Positions 28,136 to 39,954 of a stretch of DNA of 64,000 bases are shown in pieces (position 1 is the stretch's first letter; every line of letters begins with the position of its first letter). This DNA is from Thermovibrio ammonificans HB-1. Its GTDB lineage: Bacteria; Aquificota; Aquificia; Desulfurobacteriales; Desulfurobacteriaceae. The DNA lies in NCBI RefSeq assembly GCF_000185805.1, contig NC_014926.1, positions 1,610,001 through 1,674,000 of the forward strand, given 5' to 3'. A program made the translations under genes and the position numbers. The notes below the pieces were generated by a model that saw nothing but the letters and a program-made list of their open reading frames with translations, made no database searches and was not told the DNA's origin.

Positions 28136-29198
28136 AGCCTTTAAAATGGGAGCCTCGGACCTTCACCTGAGGGTGAAGGCCCCTCCCATATTCAGGGTAG
28201 ACGGCAGAATAGTAAGGCTGGACCTCCCGCTACTTGAAGCGAGCGACATAGACGAGTACGTCAAAGAGATTCTCCCCTTAGAGAAGAAAAAGGAGCTTCC
28301 CTTCATAAAGAACATAGACCTTGCCTACTCCCTTCCCGGCGTCTGCAGGTTCAGGGTCAACATCTTCCGTCAGAGGGGGACCTTTGCAATCGTTATGAGG
28401 ACAATCCCCGTTAAAGTCCCCGACATAGACGAACTGAACCTTCCGCCGGTCCTCAAGAAAATAGCCCTCTACCAGAGGGGGCTCGTTCTCGTTACCGGAA
28501 CAACGGGTTCGGGTAAATCTACAACCCTTGCGGCAATGCTCAACGAGCTGAACAAGAGGGACTCACGGGTAGTCATAACAATCGAGGACCCTATAGAGTA
28601 TCTCCACAGCGACAAGAAGTGCATCTTCTACCAGAGGGAAATCGGAGACGACGCCGACGACTTCTTCACCGCCCTGAGAGCGGCCCTCCGTGAAGACCCG
28701 GACGTAATCCTGGTGGGAGAGATGAGGGACGCGGAAACCGTAAGGACCGCCCTCGACGCGGCAGAAACGGGTCACATGGTATTCTCAACCCTCCACACCT
28801 TAGACGCAAAGGAGACAATAAACAGAATCATCTCCTTCTTCCCCCTTCACCAGCAGCAGGCAATAAGGTTCCAGCTCGCCTCCGTCCTCAAGGCAACCAT
28901 ATCCCAAAGGCTCATTCCCAGGGCCGACGGTAAGGGAAGGGTGCCCGCCGTAGAGGTGATGATAGTAACCGAGGCCATAAAAGAGCGGATAATGAACCCC
29001 GAGCTTACCGACGAGATTCCCCAGTTCATAGAGCAGGGCCACGACGTTTACGGCTCCCAAACCTTCGACCAATCGCTATACGACCTGTGGCAGAAAGGCC
29101 TCATAACAAAGGAAGATGCCCTCAAGTACGCAACAAAGCCCGACGACCTGCGACTGAAGATGGAGGGCATAATAAGCGGTGGAACCGAAAGAATATAG
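28101..29198 (+). CDS. pilT: type IV pilus retraction ATPase PilT
   Basis: PilT depolymerises type IV pili for twitching and DNA uptake. In 365 residues it has Walker [10 protein letters not shown] (133-141), the Asp box around [11 protein letters not shown], Walker B ILVGEMRD and the His box HLVFSTLHT-like [12 protein letters not shown], plus the C-terminal FDQSLYDLW. The GTG at 28101 lies inside recA behind GGAGG. Its end overlaps recX by 20 nt, so recA, pilT and recX are one unit. Confidence 0.94.
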   Translation: MPKIELKQLLLKAFKMGASDLHLRVKAPPIFRVDGRIVRLDLPLLEASDIDEYVKEILPLEKKKELPFIKNIDLAYSLPGVCRFRVNIFRQRGTFAIVMRTIPVKVPDIDELNLPPVLKKIALYQRGLVLVTGTTGSGKSTTLAAMLNELNKRDSRVVITIEDPIEYLHSDKKCIFYQREIGDDADDFFTALRAALREDPDVILVGEMRDAETVRTALDAAETGHMVFSTLHTLDAKETINRIISFFPLHQQQAIRFQLASVLKATISQRLIPRADGKGRVPAVEVMIVTEAIKERIMNPELTDEIPQFIEQGHDVYGSQTFDQSLYDLWQKGLITKEDALKYATKPDDLRLKMEGIISGGTERI

Positions 29199-29634
29199 AG
29201 AGGCCTACACTTACGGCTTAAAGCTACTCTCCAAAAGGGGCTACTCAAAAAGAGGGCTTCTGAACAAGCTCAAGGAGAAGTTCCACCCGGAGGCGGCAGA
29301 GAGGGCCGTAGAGGAGCTTGCGCGTCAGGGCTACCTAAACGACCTCGAGCTGGCACTCTCCTACTTTGAGGAGAAGGTTAGAAAAGGGTGGGGCAGGAGA
29401 AAAATTGCCCTGCACCTAAAGGCCCTCGGCTTCTCAAGCGAAACGGTAAAGGAGGCAGAGCTACTAACTACGTTCAGCTACGAACAGCCCCTAAAAAGCC
29501 TCAGGAAGAAATTCCCGGGAGGAATCGGAGGGAGGAAGGAGAGAGAAAAGGCCCTGCGGTTTCTGCTTCAGAGGGGATTCTCCTGGCAGGAAGCCCAGGA
29601 GATATTAAAGAGGTTTGAAGAGGACGGGGCCTGA
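29179..29634 (+). CDS. recX: RecA regulator RecX
   Basis: RecX caps or blocks RecA filaments. The 151-residue protein consists of helical repeats: LKLLSKRGYSKRGLLNKL and GYLNDLELALSYFEEK are typical. GTG start within the end of pilT. recX usually follows recA directly; here pilT is inserted. Confidence 0.88.
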   Translation: MEPKEYREAYTYGLKLLSKRGYSKRGLLNKLKEKFHPEAAERAVEELARQGYLNDLELALSYFEEKVRKGWGRRKIALHLKALGFSSETVKEAELLTTFSYEQPLKSLRKKFPGGIGGRKEREKALRFLLQRGFSWQEAQEILKRFEEDGA

Positions 29635-29643
29635 GAAGCCCCG
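29625..29643. terminator. possible bidirectional hairpin terminator
   Basis: CGGGGC/GCCCCG with a 7-nt loop containing the recX stop. Neither strand has a good T-run (the minus side continues TCCTCTTC), so it is a weak candidate between two convergent units. Confidence 0.3.
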
Positions 29644-29658
29644 CCCCACAGACTCAGC

Positions 29659-30996
29659 TCAAAAGCTCAGGTTCAGCATCTTGAGCATCTTCAGCGTAAC
29701 GGCACCGGGAGTTATGGGAAGGTCGTGGTCTTTCTGGTAGGCAACAACCGCCCTCTGGGTTTTGGCTCCCCAGATGCCGTCAATCGGACCGTCGTAGTAC
29801 CCCTCCTTTTTGAGGGCAACTTGGAGCTTCCCTATCATCTCGGGAGTCATGTTGGTCTTGCAAAGGACCTTAACCCATAGATACTGGGGTCCTCTGACCT
29901 GCACCCTCCTGTCTACCCAGGCGTACTTGGGAGGAATCACCACCTTCTCGACCCTTGCAGGCTCTACAAGCTCCTTAACCTTTACCGTTTTGTAAACCGG
30001 AGGCAGCTTTATAACCTTGGTAGTTGCAGGCTTAACGAGAACCTGCTTCTCTACGTACTTGTACTCGGGGGGTATAACCACCTTCTTTGTAACAGGAGGT
30101 TCCACCATTACCCTTTTACGTATGTACTTGTACTTGGCGGGAACCTCTACCAAACAGAGGATATCTCCCGTTTTGGGGTCCCACTTCTTCTTTATAGCCT
30201 TGTTTAGGAAGGACTCTCCCCGCTTCCACACGGTTCTGGGAGGCTCAACCATAACCTTCTCTGTAACCCACTTGTAAACGGCGGGCTTAACCACAACAAC
30301 CTTTTCGGTTGCAGGCCTAACGAGAACCTTCTCCCTTACGGTTTTGTAAACCGGAGGAACGGTGATTATCTTCTCGGTTGCCGGCCTTACAAGCACCCTC
30401 TTCTCAACAACTCTGTAAACCGGGGGTTTGGTTATAACTTTTTCACCGCCTTCGTCTACTTCAACCCTTACCTTCTCTACAGCGTACTTCGGCGGCAGGT
30501 ATCCTATCGCGAAGCACTCGCCGGGCTTGGCGTTGGGCGGAACAAGGGGTACCCCTTCGGAGAGGTTTATGGTGCAGGCCTTCTCCTGCTGAACCTGAGA
30601 GCCCGATACGGTTTCTGTAGCGGCGGTTTCCGCTTCGGTTTTGACCTGCTCCTGTGCAGCCTGAGAGCCGGACTGGCTGTTTACGAGCTTCTCCATACTC
30701 TCGGCAGGGCTCTTAAACTGCTCTTTAAGTTGACTTTGAGCGTTTGTAGCTTCCCGTGCGGTTTCCTCTTGAGCCTCTTGGGTCAGTTTCCGAATCTCCT
30801 CAACGGTTTTTCTGTATTTCTCCTCGGTTTCATCGTTAACGGCAACGTTTCCGGCAGACATGTTTGCAACGTGTTTAACGTTCTGCTGTGCGTGGGTGGA
30901 GACTTTTGAGAAATCCCCGCTTAAAGCGGCGCTCTCCTTAACGCAGGAAGCAAGGAGAAACAGAGGAACTGCCAGCAACAACTTCTTAATTTTCAT
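29659..30996 (-). CDS. lipoprotein with eight VYK-type repeats and peptidoglycan-binding domain
   Basis: 445 residues. A lipoprotein signal ends LLASC at residue 18. Residues about 25-140 are helical and Gln/Glu/Ser-rich. From about 165 to 380 come eight repeats of about 23 residues of the type PPVYKTVREKVLVRPATEKV, the fourth interrupted by an insertion of about 25 residues (TWKRGESF-like to DPKTGDILC). The last 65 residues form a PG_binding_1 domain (KLQVALKKEGYYDGPIDGIW, then GAKTQRAVVAYQ). It should link the outer membrane to peptidoglycan; the repeats are probably a beta-rich fibre. Confidence 0.85.
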   Translation of the reverse strand: MKIKKLLLAVPLFLLASCVKESAALSGDFSKVSTHAQQNVKHVANMSAGNVAVNDETEEKYRKTVEEIRKLTQEAQEETAREATNAQSQLKEQFKSPAESMEKLVNSQSGSQAAQEQVKTEAETAATETVSGSQVQQEKACTINLSEGVPLVPPNAKPGECFAIGYLPPKYAVEKVRVEVDEGGEKVITKPPVYRVVEKRVLVRPATEKIITVPPVYKTVREKVLVRPATEKVVVVKPAVYKWVTEKVMVEPPRTVWKRGESFLNKAIKKKWDPKTGDILCLVEVPAKYKYIRKRVMVEPPVTKKVVIPPEYKYVEKQVLVKPATTKVIKLPPVYKTVKVKELVEPARVEKVVIPPKYAWVDRRVQVRGPQYLWVKVLCKTNMTPEMIGKLQVALKKEGYYDGPIDGIWGAKTQRAVVAYQKDHDLPITPGAVTLKMLKMLNLSF

Positions 30997-31022
30997 TAAT
31001 TCCTCCCCTAATCTACTCGTGG

Positions 31023-31032
31023 TTTGGCCAAA
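31023..31032. promoter_or_regulatory. palindrome TTTGGCCAAA in divergent intergenic region
   Basis: The 219-bp space between the repeat lipoprotein and alaS is AT-rich. It holds this perfect 10-bp palindrome 27 bp before the lipoprotein start and a TTAGC/GCTAA inverted repeat (31190-31206) just before alaS. Either may be an operator; nothing proves it, and no clear promoter pair is seen. Confidence 0.2.
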
Positions 31033-31206
31033 TAATATTCCAAAACCGCCGTTTAATAATTAATGAACGGGAATGTTTATTAAATTTTTCCAATAAAACT
31101 TGTGATTCACCGGAATAAAACCGGGCAGGCACGAAGGTTGAAGAGAGGTGAGGGGCCTCTAAATTTCAGAGAGGTCTAATAGAATTTGGTTAGCGAAACT
31201 GGCTAA

Positions 31207-33852
<2,646 letters not shown>

Positions 33853-33856
33853 ACCC

Positions 33857-33888
33857 GGGGGAGCGGAAGCTCCCCTTCTCCCTTCCTT
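33857..33888 (+). terminator. terminator of alaS
   Basis: GGGGAGC (33858-33864), GGAA tetraloop, GCTCCCC (33869-33875), then TTCTCCCTTCCTT. It begins 5 bp after the alaS stop. Confidence 0.8.
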
Positions 33889-33972
33889 AACAAAACCACT
33901 CCATTTTTATATTCAAATGGATGGATAAACTTTTCTTTATATTCCTACTCTGGTAAAATAATGAAACCTGCA

Positions 33973-33990
33973 TTGTAAACGTTTTGTAAA
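33973..33990. promoter_or_regulatory. TTGTAAA direct repeat before the cytochrome gene
   Basis: Two TTGTAAA copies (33973-33979 and 33984-33990), 11 bp apart, lie just before the ribosome binding site of the octahaem cytochrome. The middle, TGTAAACGTTTTGT, resembles a LacI-type operator half-palindrome. A TAAAAT -10-like element is at 33954-33959. Regulatory meaning is speculative. Confidence 0.25.
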
Positions 33991-34006
33991 TTTTCGGAGG
34001 GAAACC

Positions 34007-37000
34007 ATGGGAAGGAAGTGGCGCAAGAGCAGGTTGAGCCTGACAACCGGCTTTATACTCTCTGCCGTGCTGGCATCTCAGGCCTCTGCTCAACACCCGG
34101 CTGTAAAGCTTATCGACGTTAACGGAACAACCGAGAAGCAGATTCTCGACCAGAACCTCGCAAACAACGAAACCATTACAGTCCAAGGCTTCGATGGCAA
34201 CGTTACTCTCGTAAAGGGAACCCCCATAAGCTTTGAAAAGTCCTGTGCCCAGTGTCACGAGAACATAATCACCGACATAAGGGCCTCCCACCACGGCGCC
34301 GTGGGGCTCCACGACATGGGCTGGATGGACAACATGGAGACCCACGGAGACGACACGGGAGCAAAGGACTTCGTTACAAACCAAGTCCTGAAAATGCGCT
34401 ACTTCAGGACTAAGTCCCACTACGGAGGCTGGTGACCCCCCTCCTACCGCCAGTTGGCGGCAAAGAACCCCCTTACAGACCCTGCCGTTCCCGACGGTGC
34501 CGTAGACGGCATCAACCCGGCAGACGAGGCCTCCTACAAGGGCTTCAACTTCGATATGGGTACAATGAACCACAACATAACCTGTAACTCCTGTCACGCA
34601 GGAGGAGGGGCGGCCCAGTTCGGAAGGGAGAAGAAACCCCTCGACGAGGTTCTAAGGGAGAGAATAGGGGACACCGAGTTTGAAAAACTCAAAACCTTAG
34701 GCTGGTTCATCCACGACGAGAACCTCATAGCAAAAACGGGAATAGACGGCGACCTGCTCGGGTACTCCGACTACGAAGTTGGAGCAGGTTACCTCGGGAA
34801 GCCGGGAGTGTTTAACTTTGCACGCTCCGGCGTTAACGACACCGACTGCTTCATGTGTCACGCCGACGCCAGCCAAACCGATAAGATGATAAAGTCTAAG
34901 GTGGGTGGCACAGAGGTCTACCCGATAATGCCCGCAAACCCGCGGGTCATGGTGTTTAAGGGCCTCACCGCCGACAACGAAACAATTGTGATATCCCTGG
35001 GAATCCCTCCGAAGAAGGGAGAGGTTATCGGCGGTAAAGTTGTAGACCACGTAGACTCCGCCTACTATAACTCCGTTCCCGTTCAGGTACTTGCGGCCGT
35101 TTACAACGTTAGCGACCCCAAAACCTTCATAGGCAACATCGTAAACGGAACCGACCAGCACTTCTACCTCTACCCCAACAACGCAAACGGTGCCACGAGG
35201 GAAGTTGCAAGGGTCGTCTACTTTGAGCACCCCGAGTCCACAAAGGCCGCAGACGGCGGAGAGGTTTACGTTAACGGCGGTGCTGTAACGTTTAAGGACG
35301 ACAACGGCCAGGTTGTATACAGAACCTTCGCAGGTTACTTCTTCAAGTACATCTCTACCGCCTCCCTGATGGGAGTAGACACCAACCAGAACGGCGTTCC
35401 CCTGGCCTATGTAAGGTTCGTAAAGGACGAAAACGGCATTTGGAAGGCAGAGGTTTACTACGACAAAGACGAGTTTGACTCCAAGGGAGAGGTAGACCTC
35501 CCCGTTCTCGAAAACAGGGTCGGCGACAAAGACACACCGCCGACGGAGGTTCCGCCCGACTCCTACACCTACTCGGTGCCCGAAAAGCTCGGAGATGCAA
35601 ACGAGCCCTTCCCCGAGATGACAAAGCCCGCAGAGAACAGGAACAGGGAGTGGGGCCTGGTATGTTCCTACTGTCACATGGCCATACCCTATAAGAGCGG
35701 TAAAACCTTAGACGCAAACGGAAACACCGTAGAGACCTACACCTGGGTAACAAGGAAGGGAACCCTCGGACTTGCGGCCGAAATCGTTAAGAGGGGAGAC
35801 GTCTTCTCCTACGACCTTCACAGGGGAGGCGAAGAGGAGGGCAACCTCCAGCCCGACGCCTTCACAAACGTAGACTTCACAAACGCAACGGCAATGCACG
35901 AAGCTCTCCTGAAAATGGAGAGCGCCAAGTCGGTAGTCTCCATACCCGACCCCGAAGGGGAGGACATCCCCATAGGCTACGACGTCCACTTCGACAGCAA
36001 AGAGGCCGGACTTACCTGTCTGTCCTGTCACGGAGAGGGAACCCTCTCCCCCGAGGAGAAGGAGTACCACCCGATACACCACGACTTCCTGAAAGGAAAC
36101 GACTGGGGCGGACACTGGGACCAGTCCCTCGACTACAACCCGTCCCTTAAGACGTGTCTGGACTGCCACTTCGGCGGTTCAAGGCAGCTTGCAGCAGACG
36201 TCCACAGCGAGGTATTCGGCCCTTCAGGAAACGCGGCAGTCCATATGGAGAAGGTCTCCTGTGAGGTCTGCCACATTCCGTACAAGACCCACTGGACCTT
36301 CAGGACCTTCTACGACGTTGTAGGCTACTCCTACAACTTCGACAACAGGATGCTCGCCTACGACCTTGCAAACGGAACGGTGAAGAAGCTGCCTGTAGAG
36401 ATGTTCACACCCGGTTTCGGCCCGTTCATGCCCATTGCAGGCTACGGCGCTCCCCAGCCGTTCTGCATCACCAAGACGAGCGACGGCAAAGACACGGTAG
36501 TCCCCATCTACCAGGCAGACTTCGACCCCCGTCAGGCAGCCCTGAGGCTGGAGCAGAACGTATTCGGCATATGGAAGGTGCCCAAAGAGTCGTTCCCGTG
36601 GGGATGGGCAACCGTAATCATCAACAACGGCTTCAGGCCCGACACCCCCGGCGGCCAGAAGTTTATGTACAGGCTTGCCGACCCGCTCACACTCGTAACC
36701 TGGTACGACAAGTCAACGGGTAAGGTCCTCTATACGAGGGAGATAGCCGCCGCCCTCGACGGTGCGGTTAAGTCCGACGCCGCATCCAGCGGCCTGCTGC
36801 CTGCAGGACAAACCGAAAAACGCGTTCCCGCCTACTTCATAGAGAACGGTAAGGTGTGCGTGAAGACGATTCTCGGAGACTACATCTGCGACGATAACGG
36901 CGACTACCTGCCCGAAATCGACACGGACACCGAGTACGAGGCTATGAAGTCCGCCCTCAAAGAGGTCCTCAAGACCGAGGGCGTTAAGAACCCAGAGCCC

Positions 37001-38584
37001 GTCTTCTACATCTGGACAGCTCCGTTCAGCATAGACCACGGCGTTCTGCCCAAAGAGTACGCCCTCGGTGCCGGTAAGACCGTTAACGGAGAGGAGCTCA
37101 ACTGTTCCGCCTGCCACGACGCCCTCAACGGAAGGTTACCGCAGGCAAACATGTCGGATATAGAGTCTTCCGAGTCCCTCCAGCAGCTCATAGTTAAGGA
37201 CGACAAGGGCCACATTAAGTACTTCGGCCTGGGTAGGCAGATAGTTACCGTTCCCGTGAAGATACCTGCAGAGGCCTACAAAGAGGCCGTTAGGGTCTTC
37301 TTCAACTCTCCCGAGAACGCAGACGGCTCTCCCAAGTACGGCACTATGAACGGTAAGGAGGTAATGGTTACAACGGCGGGAGATATCCTCGTTAACGCCC
37401 TCACAAACGGCCTGGACGTAGACAGGCACCTCGTTCCAATTCCGGTGGAGAGCTCCGGCATAGAGGGTATAGCCTTCGCCCTCAACGGAGAGACCTCCTC
37501 CTGGAAGATGAAGTTCGACGGCGTAGAGGCCGAGGTTGAGACAGAGGCCCTCTACAACGACGACGTTCCCCGCAGGGCAATAGTCCTCAGGCTGAAGAAC
37601 GAGCTTCCCGAGCTTCTCGGCCTTGAGCACCTTGCCGACGAGATACTCGCAGCCGGACCCGACGGACTCCAGCCGGTGTTCACTCCGATAATCCCATCCG
37701 AGTACATAGAGAAGATTAAGTTCAGCCTTGCAAATCTCGGGGTTACGTCGATAGACGCCCTCTACATAAACGCTACCAAGATTCACAAGGTAAGGGTTTC
37801 CGAGGGCGAGAACGTTTACTACGAGGTGGACAAGGAGCAGTTCCACCCCACCTCCATACCGGTAACAGAGGCCATAGCCAAGGGCTGGGCTTCCTACGAC
37901 TCCTACACCAAGGAACTCTCAATTAACGTTGCAGCCCTCAGAAACGGCATCCCAGGAGAGGGTGAGCTCGCCTTCTCCGTAATGAGGCAGGCAAACGCCG
38001 CGGTAGAAGTTCCACAAACCGTTGAGGTTGAAGGTTCCGAAACTGGAACTAAGGTAGACCTCAAAGTTGACGTAGGCGGTAAGGTTGTTCCGGTAACCGT
38101 TACACTTTCCGACAACGCCTCCGTTGAGAACGTTCTCGGTAACATTCCCACCGAGGAGGCCCAGCTTGTGACCATAGCCCAAACCTTCAACTTCTCTAAG
38201 CTGGGCGTAGCCTTCACGGCAACTGCCACCGGCAACTTCCAGGTAACTTTTGAAAACGGAACGCTCCTTGTAGACCCCAACAACGCTGTTGTCGGCTACG
38301 AAGTCAACGGCGTTAAGAAGACCGTTAAGCCCAGGGTTGAGGGAACGAGCCTCGTAGCAGATATCGACCTGGAGGAGACAAAGGCCGAAACAAGGGTAAC
38401 CGAACCGATAACCGTTGCCCTCGGTGAGACCTCTACCACCCCGACCGCTACTGCCCCGACCGGTGGAGGCGGAGGCGGCTGTGCAATGACCACTGCTCCT
38501 GCCTCCTCGGGCCTGTTCAACCTGGGAGTTATCCTCTCCGGACTCCTCGGACTCTTCGGCCTGAGGAGGAAGAGGAGACAGTAA
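34007..38584 (+). CDS. selenocysteine-containing octahaem c-type cytochrome (in-frame TGA)
   Basis: Two open frames, 34007-34432 and 34436-38584, are in the same phase and separated only by TGA at 34433-34435, codon 143 of 1525. A hairpin 11 nt after the TGA suggests selenocysteine insertion, giving ...SHYGGW-Sec-PPSYRQ. A signal peptide covers residues 1-28 (ending ASA). Eight haem sites CxxCH start at 80, 193, 281, 553, 671, 717, 752 and 1033. One is before and seven after the TGA, so neither piece alone makes sense. Residues about 1035-1470 lack haem sites and end in beta-rich, Thr-rich sequence. The last 40 residues (from 1486) are GGGGGGC, a hydrophobic helix and RRKRR, a GlyGly/JDVT/Synergist-type C-terminal sorting signal, so the protein is probably surface-anchored. 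Probable extracellular or periplasmic electron transfer; substrate unknown. GGAGGG precedes the ATG. Confidence 0.85.
34433..34460 (+). promoter_or_regulatory. UGA codon and SECIS-like hairpin
   Basis: TGA at 34433-34435, then 11 nt (CCCCCCTCCTA), then CCGCC-AGTT-GGCGG (34447-34460), a perfect 5-bp stem with a 4-nt loop containing GTT. In E. coli fdhF the minimal SECIS hairpin also begins 11 nt after the UGA and has a GU in its apical loop. The hairpin lies inside the coding sequence and encodes YRQLAA. Confidence 0.7.
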
Positions 38585-38610
38585 CCTCCCGTTTCCTTAA
38601 AGTTCTTCTG

Positions 38611-38634
38611 CCCCGGCTCTGCCGGGGTTTTTTT
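38611..38634 (+). terminator. terminator of the octahaem cytochrome gene
   Basis: CCCCGGC, TCT loop, GCCGGGG, then seven T. A textbook intrinsic terminator 27 bp past the stop, showing that the cytochrome is monocistronic at its 3' side. Confidence 0.93.
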
Positions 38635-38667
38635 ATACTCTCAACTAAACAGTTTAGGAGAGGTTCT

Positions 38668-39954
38668 ATGAGAAAAGCCCTTGTAGCCCTACTGCTCTTT
38701 TCCGTAGCCTCCTGCAACTCCCCGCAGACGAAAGAGCTTAAAGAGCAGCACACAACGGTCTCCGAGGAGAAGCACGCAGTGTGCACCCCGGATACCCCCC
38801 TTGCCGAGGGTAAGGGTGTAAAGGTAACGCTGGCAGACTTCCGCTACACGTGGAAGTTACTTAGCCCCCAGAGCAGGAACTTCTTCGCCGCCCACCCGGA
38901 AGAGCTGTTAAAGAGGATGGTGAACCGCAGGCTCGTTGTAAACTACGTTGAGTCTACAGGGCTTGCAGAGCGCAGCGGGCTTGAGAAGGAGATGGAGGAG
39001 TTTAAGAAGGAGTGGCTCGCAAGGTACTACGTATCGGCAGAGGCCAAGAAGAGGCTTAAGCCGGTGACAAACGAGGAGATAGTAGAGCGGTTTAAGGAGC
39101 TCTTTCCCAAAAAAGACCCTTCGAAAATGTCTAAGGGCGACAAGGACTTTATCAGGCACGAGCTGGAGGTTAAGCACTTTGACCAGGCGGTTAAGTCGCT
39201 CTACGACGAGGTAACGAAGAAGTTAAAAATCGAGAGGAAGGGGGATAAGCTTGTAGCCTCCTGCTGCGGACTCGAGGTTGAGGCTCCCTATAACAAGAAG
39301 AGGGAGAAGGAGCTTCAGAACTACCTCAAGGAGAAGTTCCTCACCGAGTACTTCTACAGGCAGGCTTTAAAGGCGGGCTACGACAAGCTTCCCCGGTTTA
39401 AACACATGTACGAGGAGTACTACGCAACCAGGGCCGTTGAGCTCTTCAGGAAGGAGCTTGAAAAGGGGATAAAGGTAACAGACGAAGAGGCCAAGGCCTT
39501 CTACGAGAAGAACAAGGAGCGCTTCAAAATGCCCGACAGGGTAAAGGCGGTAGTTTTCTACTTTAAGTCGAAGGAGAGGGCTTTAGAGGCCAAGAAGATG
39601 CTGGAAAGCGGCAAGAGCTGGCAGGACGTTGCCCGCAGGCTGGGCCAGTTTAACGCTAAGGAGAAGTTCTACTACCGCGACCCCAAAGACCCGATAGGCG
39701 CCCTGGTGTTTATGAATGGCAACCCTAAAAAGGGTCAGGTGTTCGTTGCCGACTTCGGGGGCAAGTACGTAACCGTTTACGTTGAGAAGTTCGTTCCCGG
39801 AGGGGTGCTCCCGTACAAGGAGGTGAAGAACTACGTGAAGCTGGTTTTAAAGAGGCAGAAGCTCCGGCAGGCAGAGGTTGAGAAGCTCCGGAAGCTCTGG
39901 AAGGAAAAAGGCGTGAAGCTCGAAAACCTCAGCTGTTTAAAGGGGAGCCTCTAA
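38668..39954 (+). CDS. PpiC/SurA-like peptidyl-prolyl isomerase lipoprotein
   Basis: 428 residues with a lipoprotein signal ending SVASC (residue 16). The layout fits a periplasmic parvulin-type foldase: a SurA-like helical N-terminal part (VNRRLVVNYVESTG), then ITDEEAKAFYEKNKERF-like VTDEEAKAFYEKNKERFK before a degenerate rotamase region (KSWQDVARRLGQFNA, GQVFVADFGGKYVTVYV) and a basic C-terminal helix. The isomerase core is not strongly conserved, so it may act mainly as a chaperone. It follows the cytochrome terminator and has its own AGGAGAGG site. Confidence 0.72.
   Translation: MRKALVALLLFSVASCNSPQTKELKEQHTTVSEEKHAVCTPDTPLAEGKGVKVTLADFRYTWKLLSPQSRNFFAAHPEELLKRMVNRRLVVNYVESTGLAERSGLEKEMEEFKKEWLARYYVSAEAKKRLKPVTNEEIVERFKELFPKKDPSKMSKGDKDFIRHELEVKHFDQAVKSLYDEVTKKLKIERKGDKLVASCCGLEVEAPYNKKREKELQNYLKEKFLTEYFYRQALKAGYDKLPRFKHMYEEYYATRAVELFRKELEKGIKVTDEEAKAFYEKNKERFKMPDRVKAVVFYFKSKERALEAKKMLESGKSWQDVARRLGQFNAKEKFYYRDPKDPIGALVFMNGNPKKGQVFVADFGGKYVTVYVEKFVPGGVLPYKEVKNYVKLVLKRQKLRQAEVEKLRKLWKEKGVKLENLSCLKGSL

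Noticed and set aside
34433-34435. TGA as a simple nonsense mutation or sequencing error
   Set aside because: Not excluded, but both sides keep frame and coding quality over more than 1500 codons, and the hairpin is at SECIS distance, so selenocysteine is the better reading.
34454-38584. Second cytochrome gene starting at the TTG at 34454
   Set aside because: No ribosome binding site, no signal peptide and a start inside the hairpin; a c-type cytochrome without export signal would not mature.
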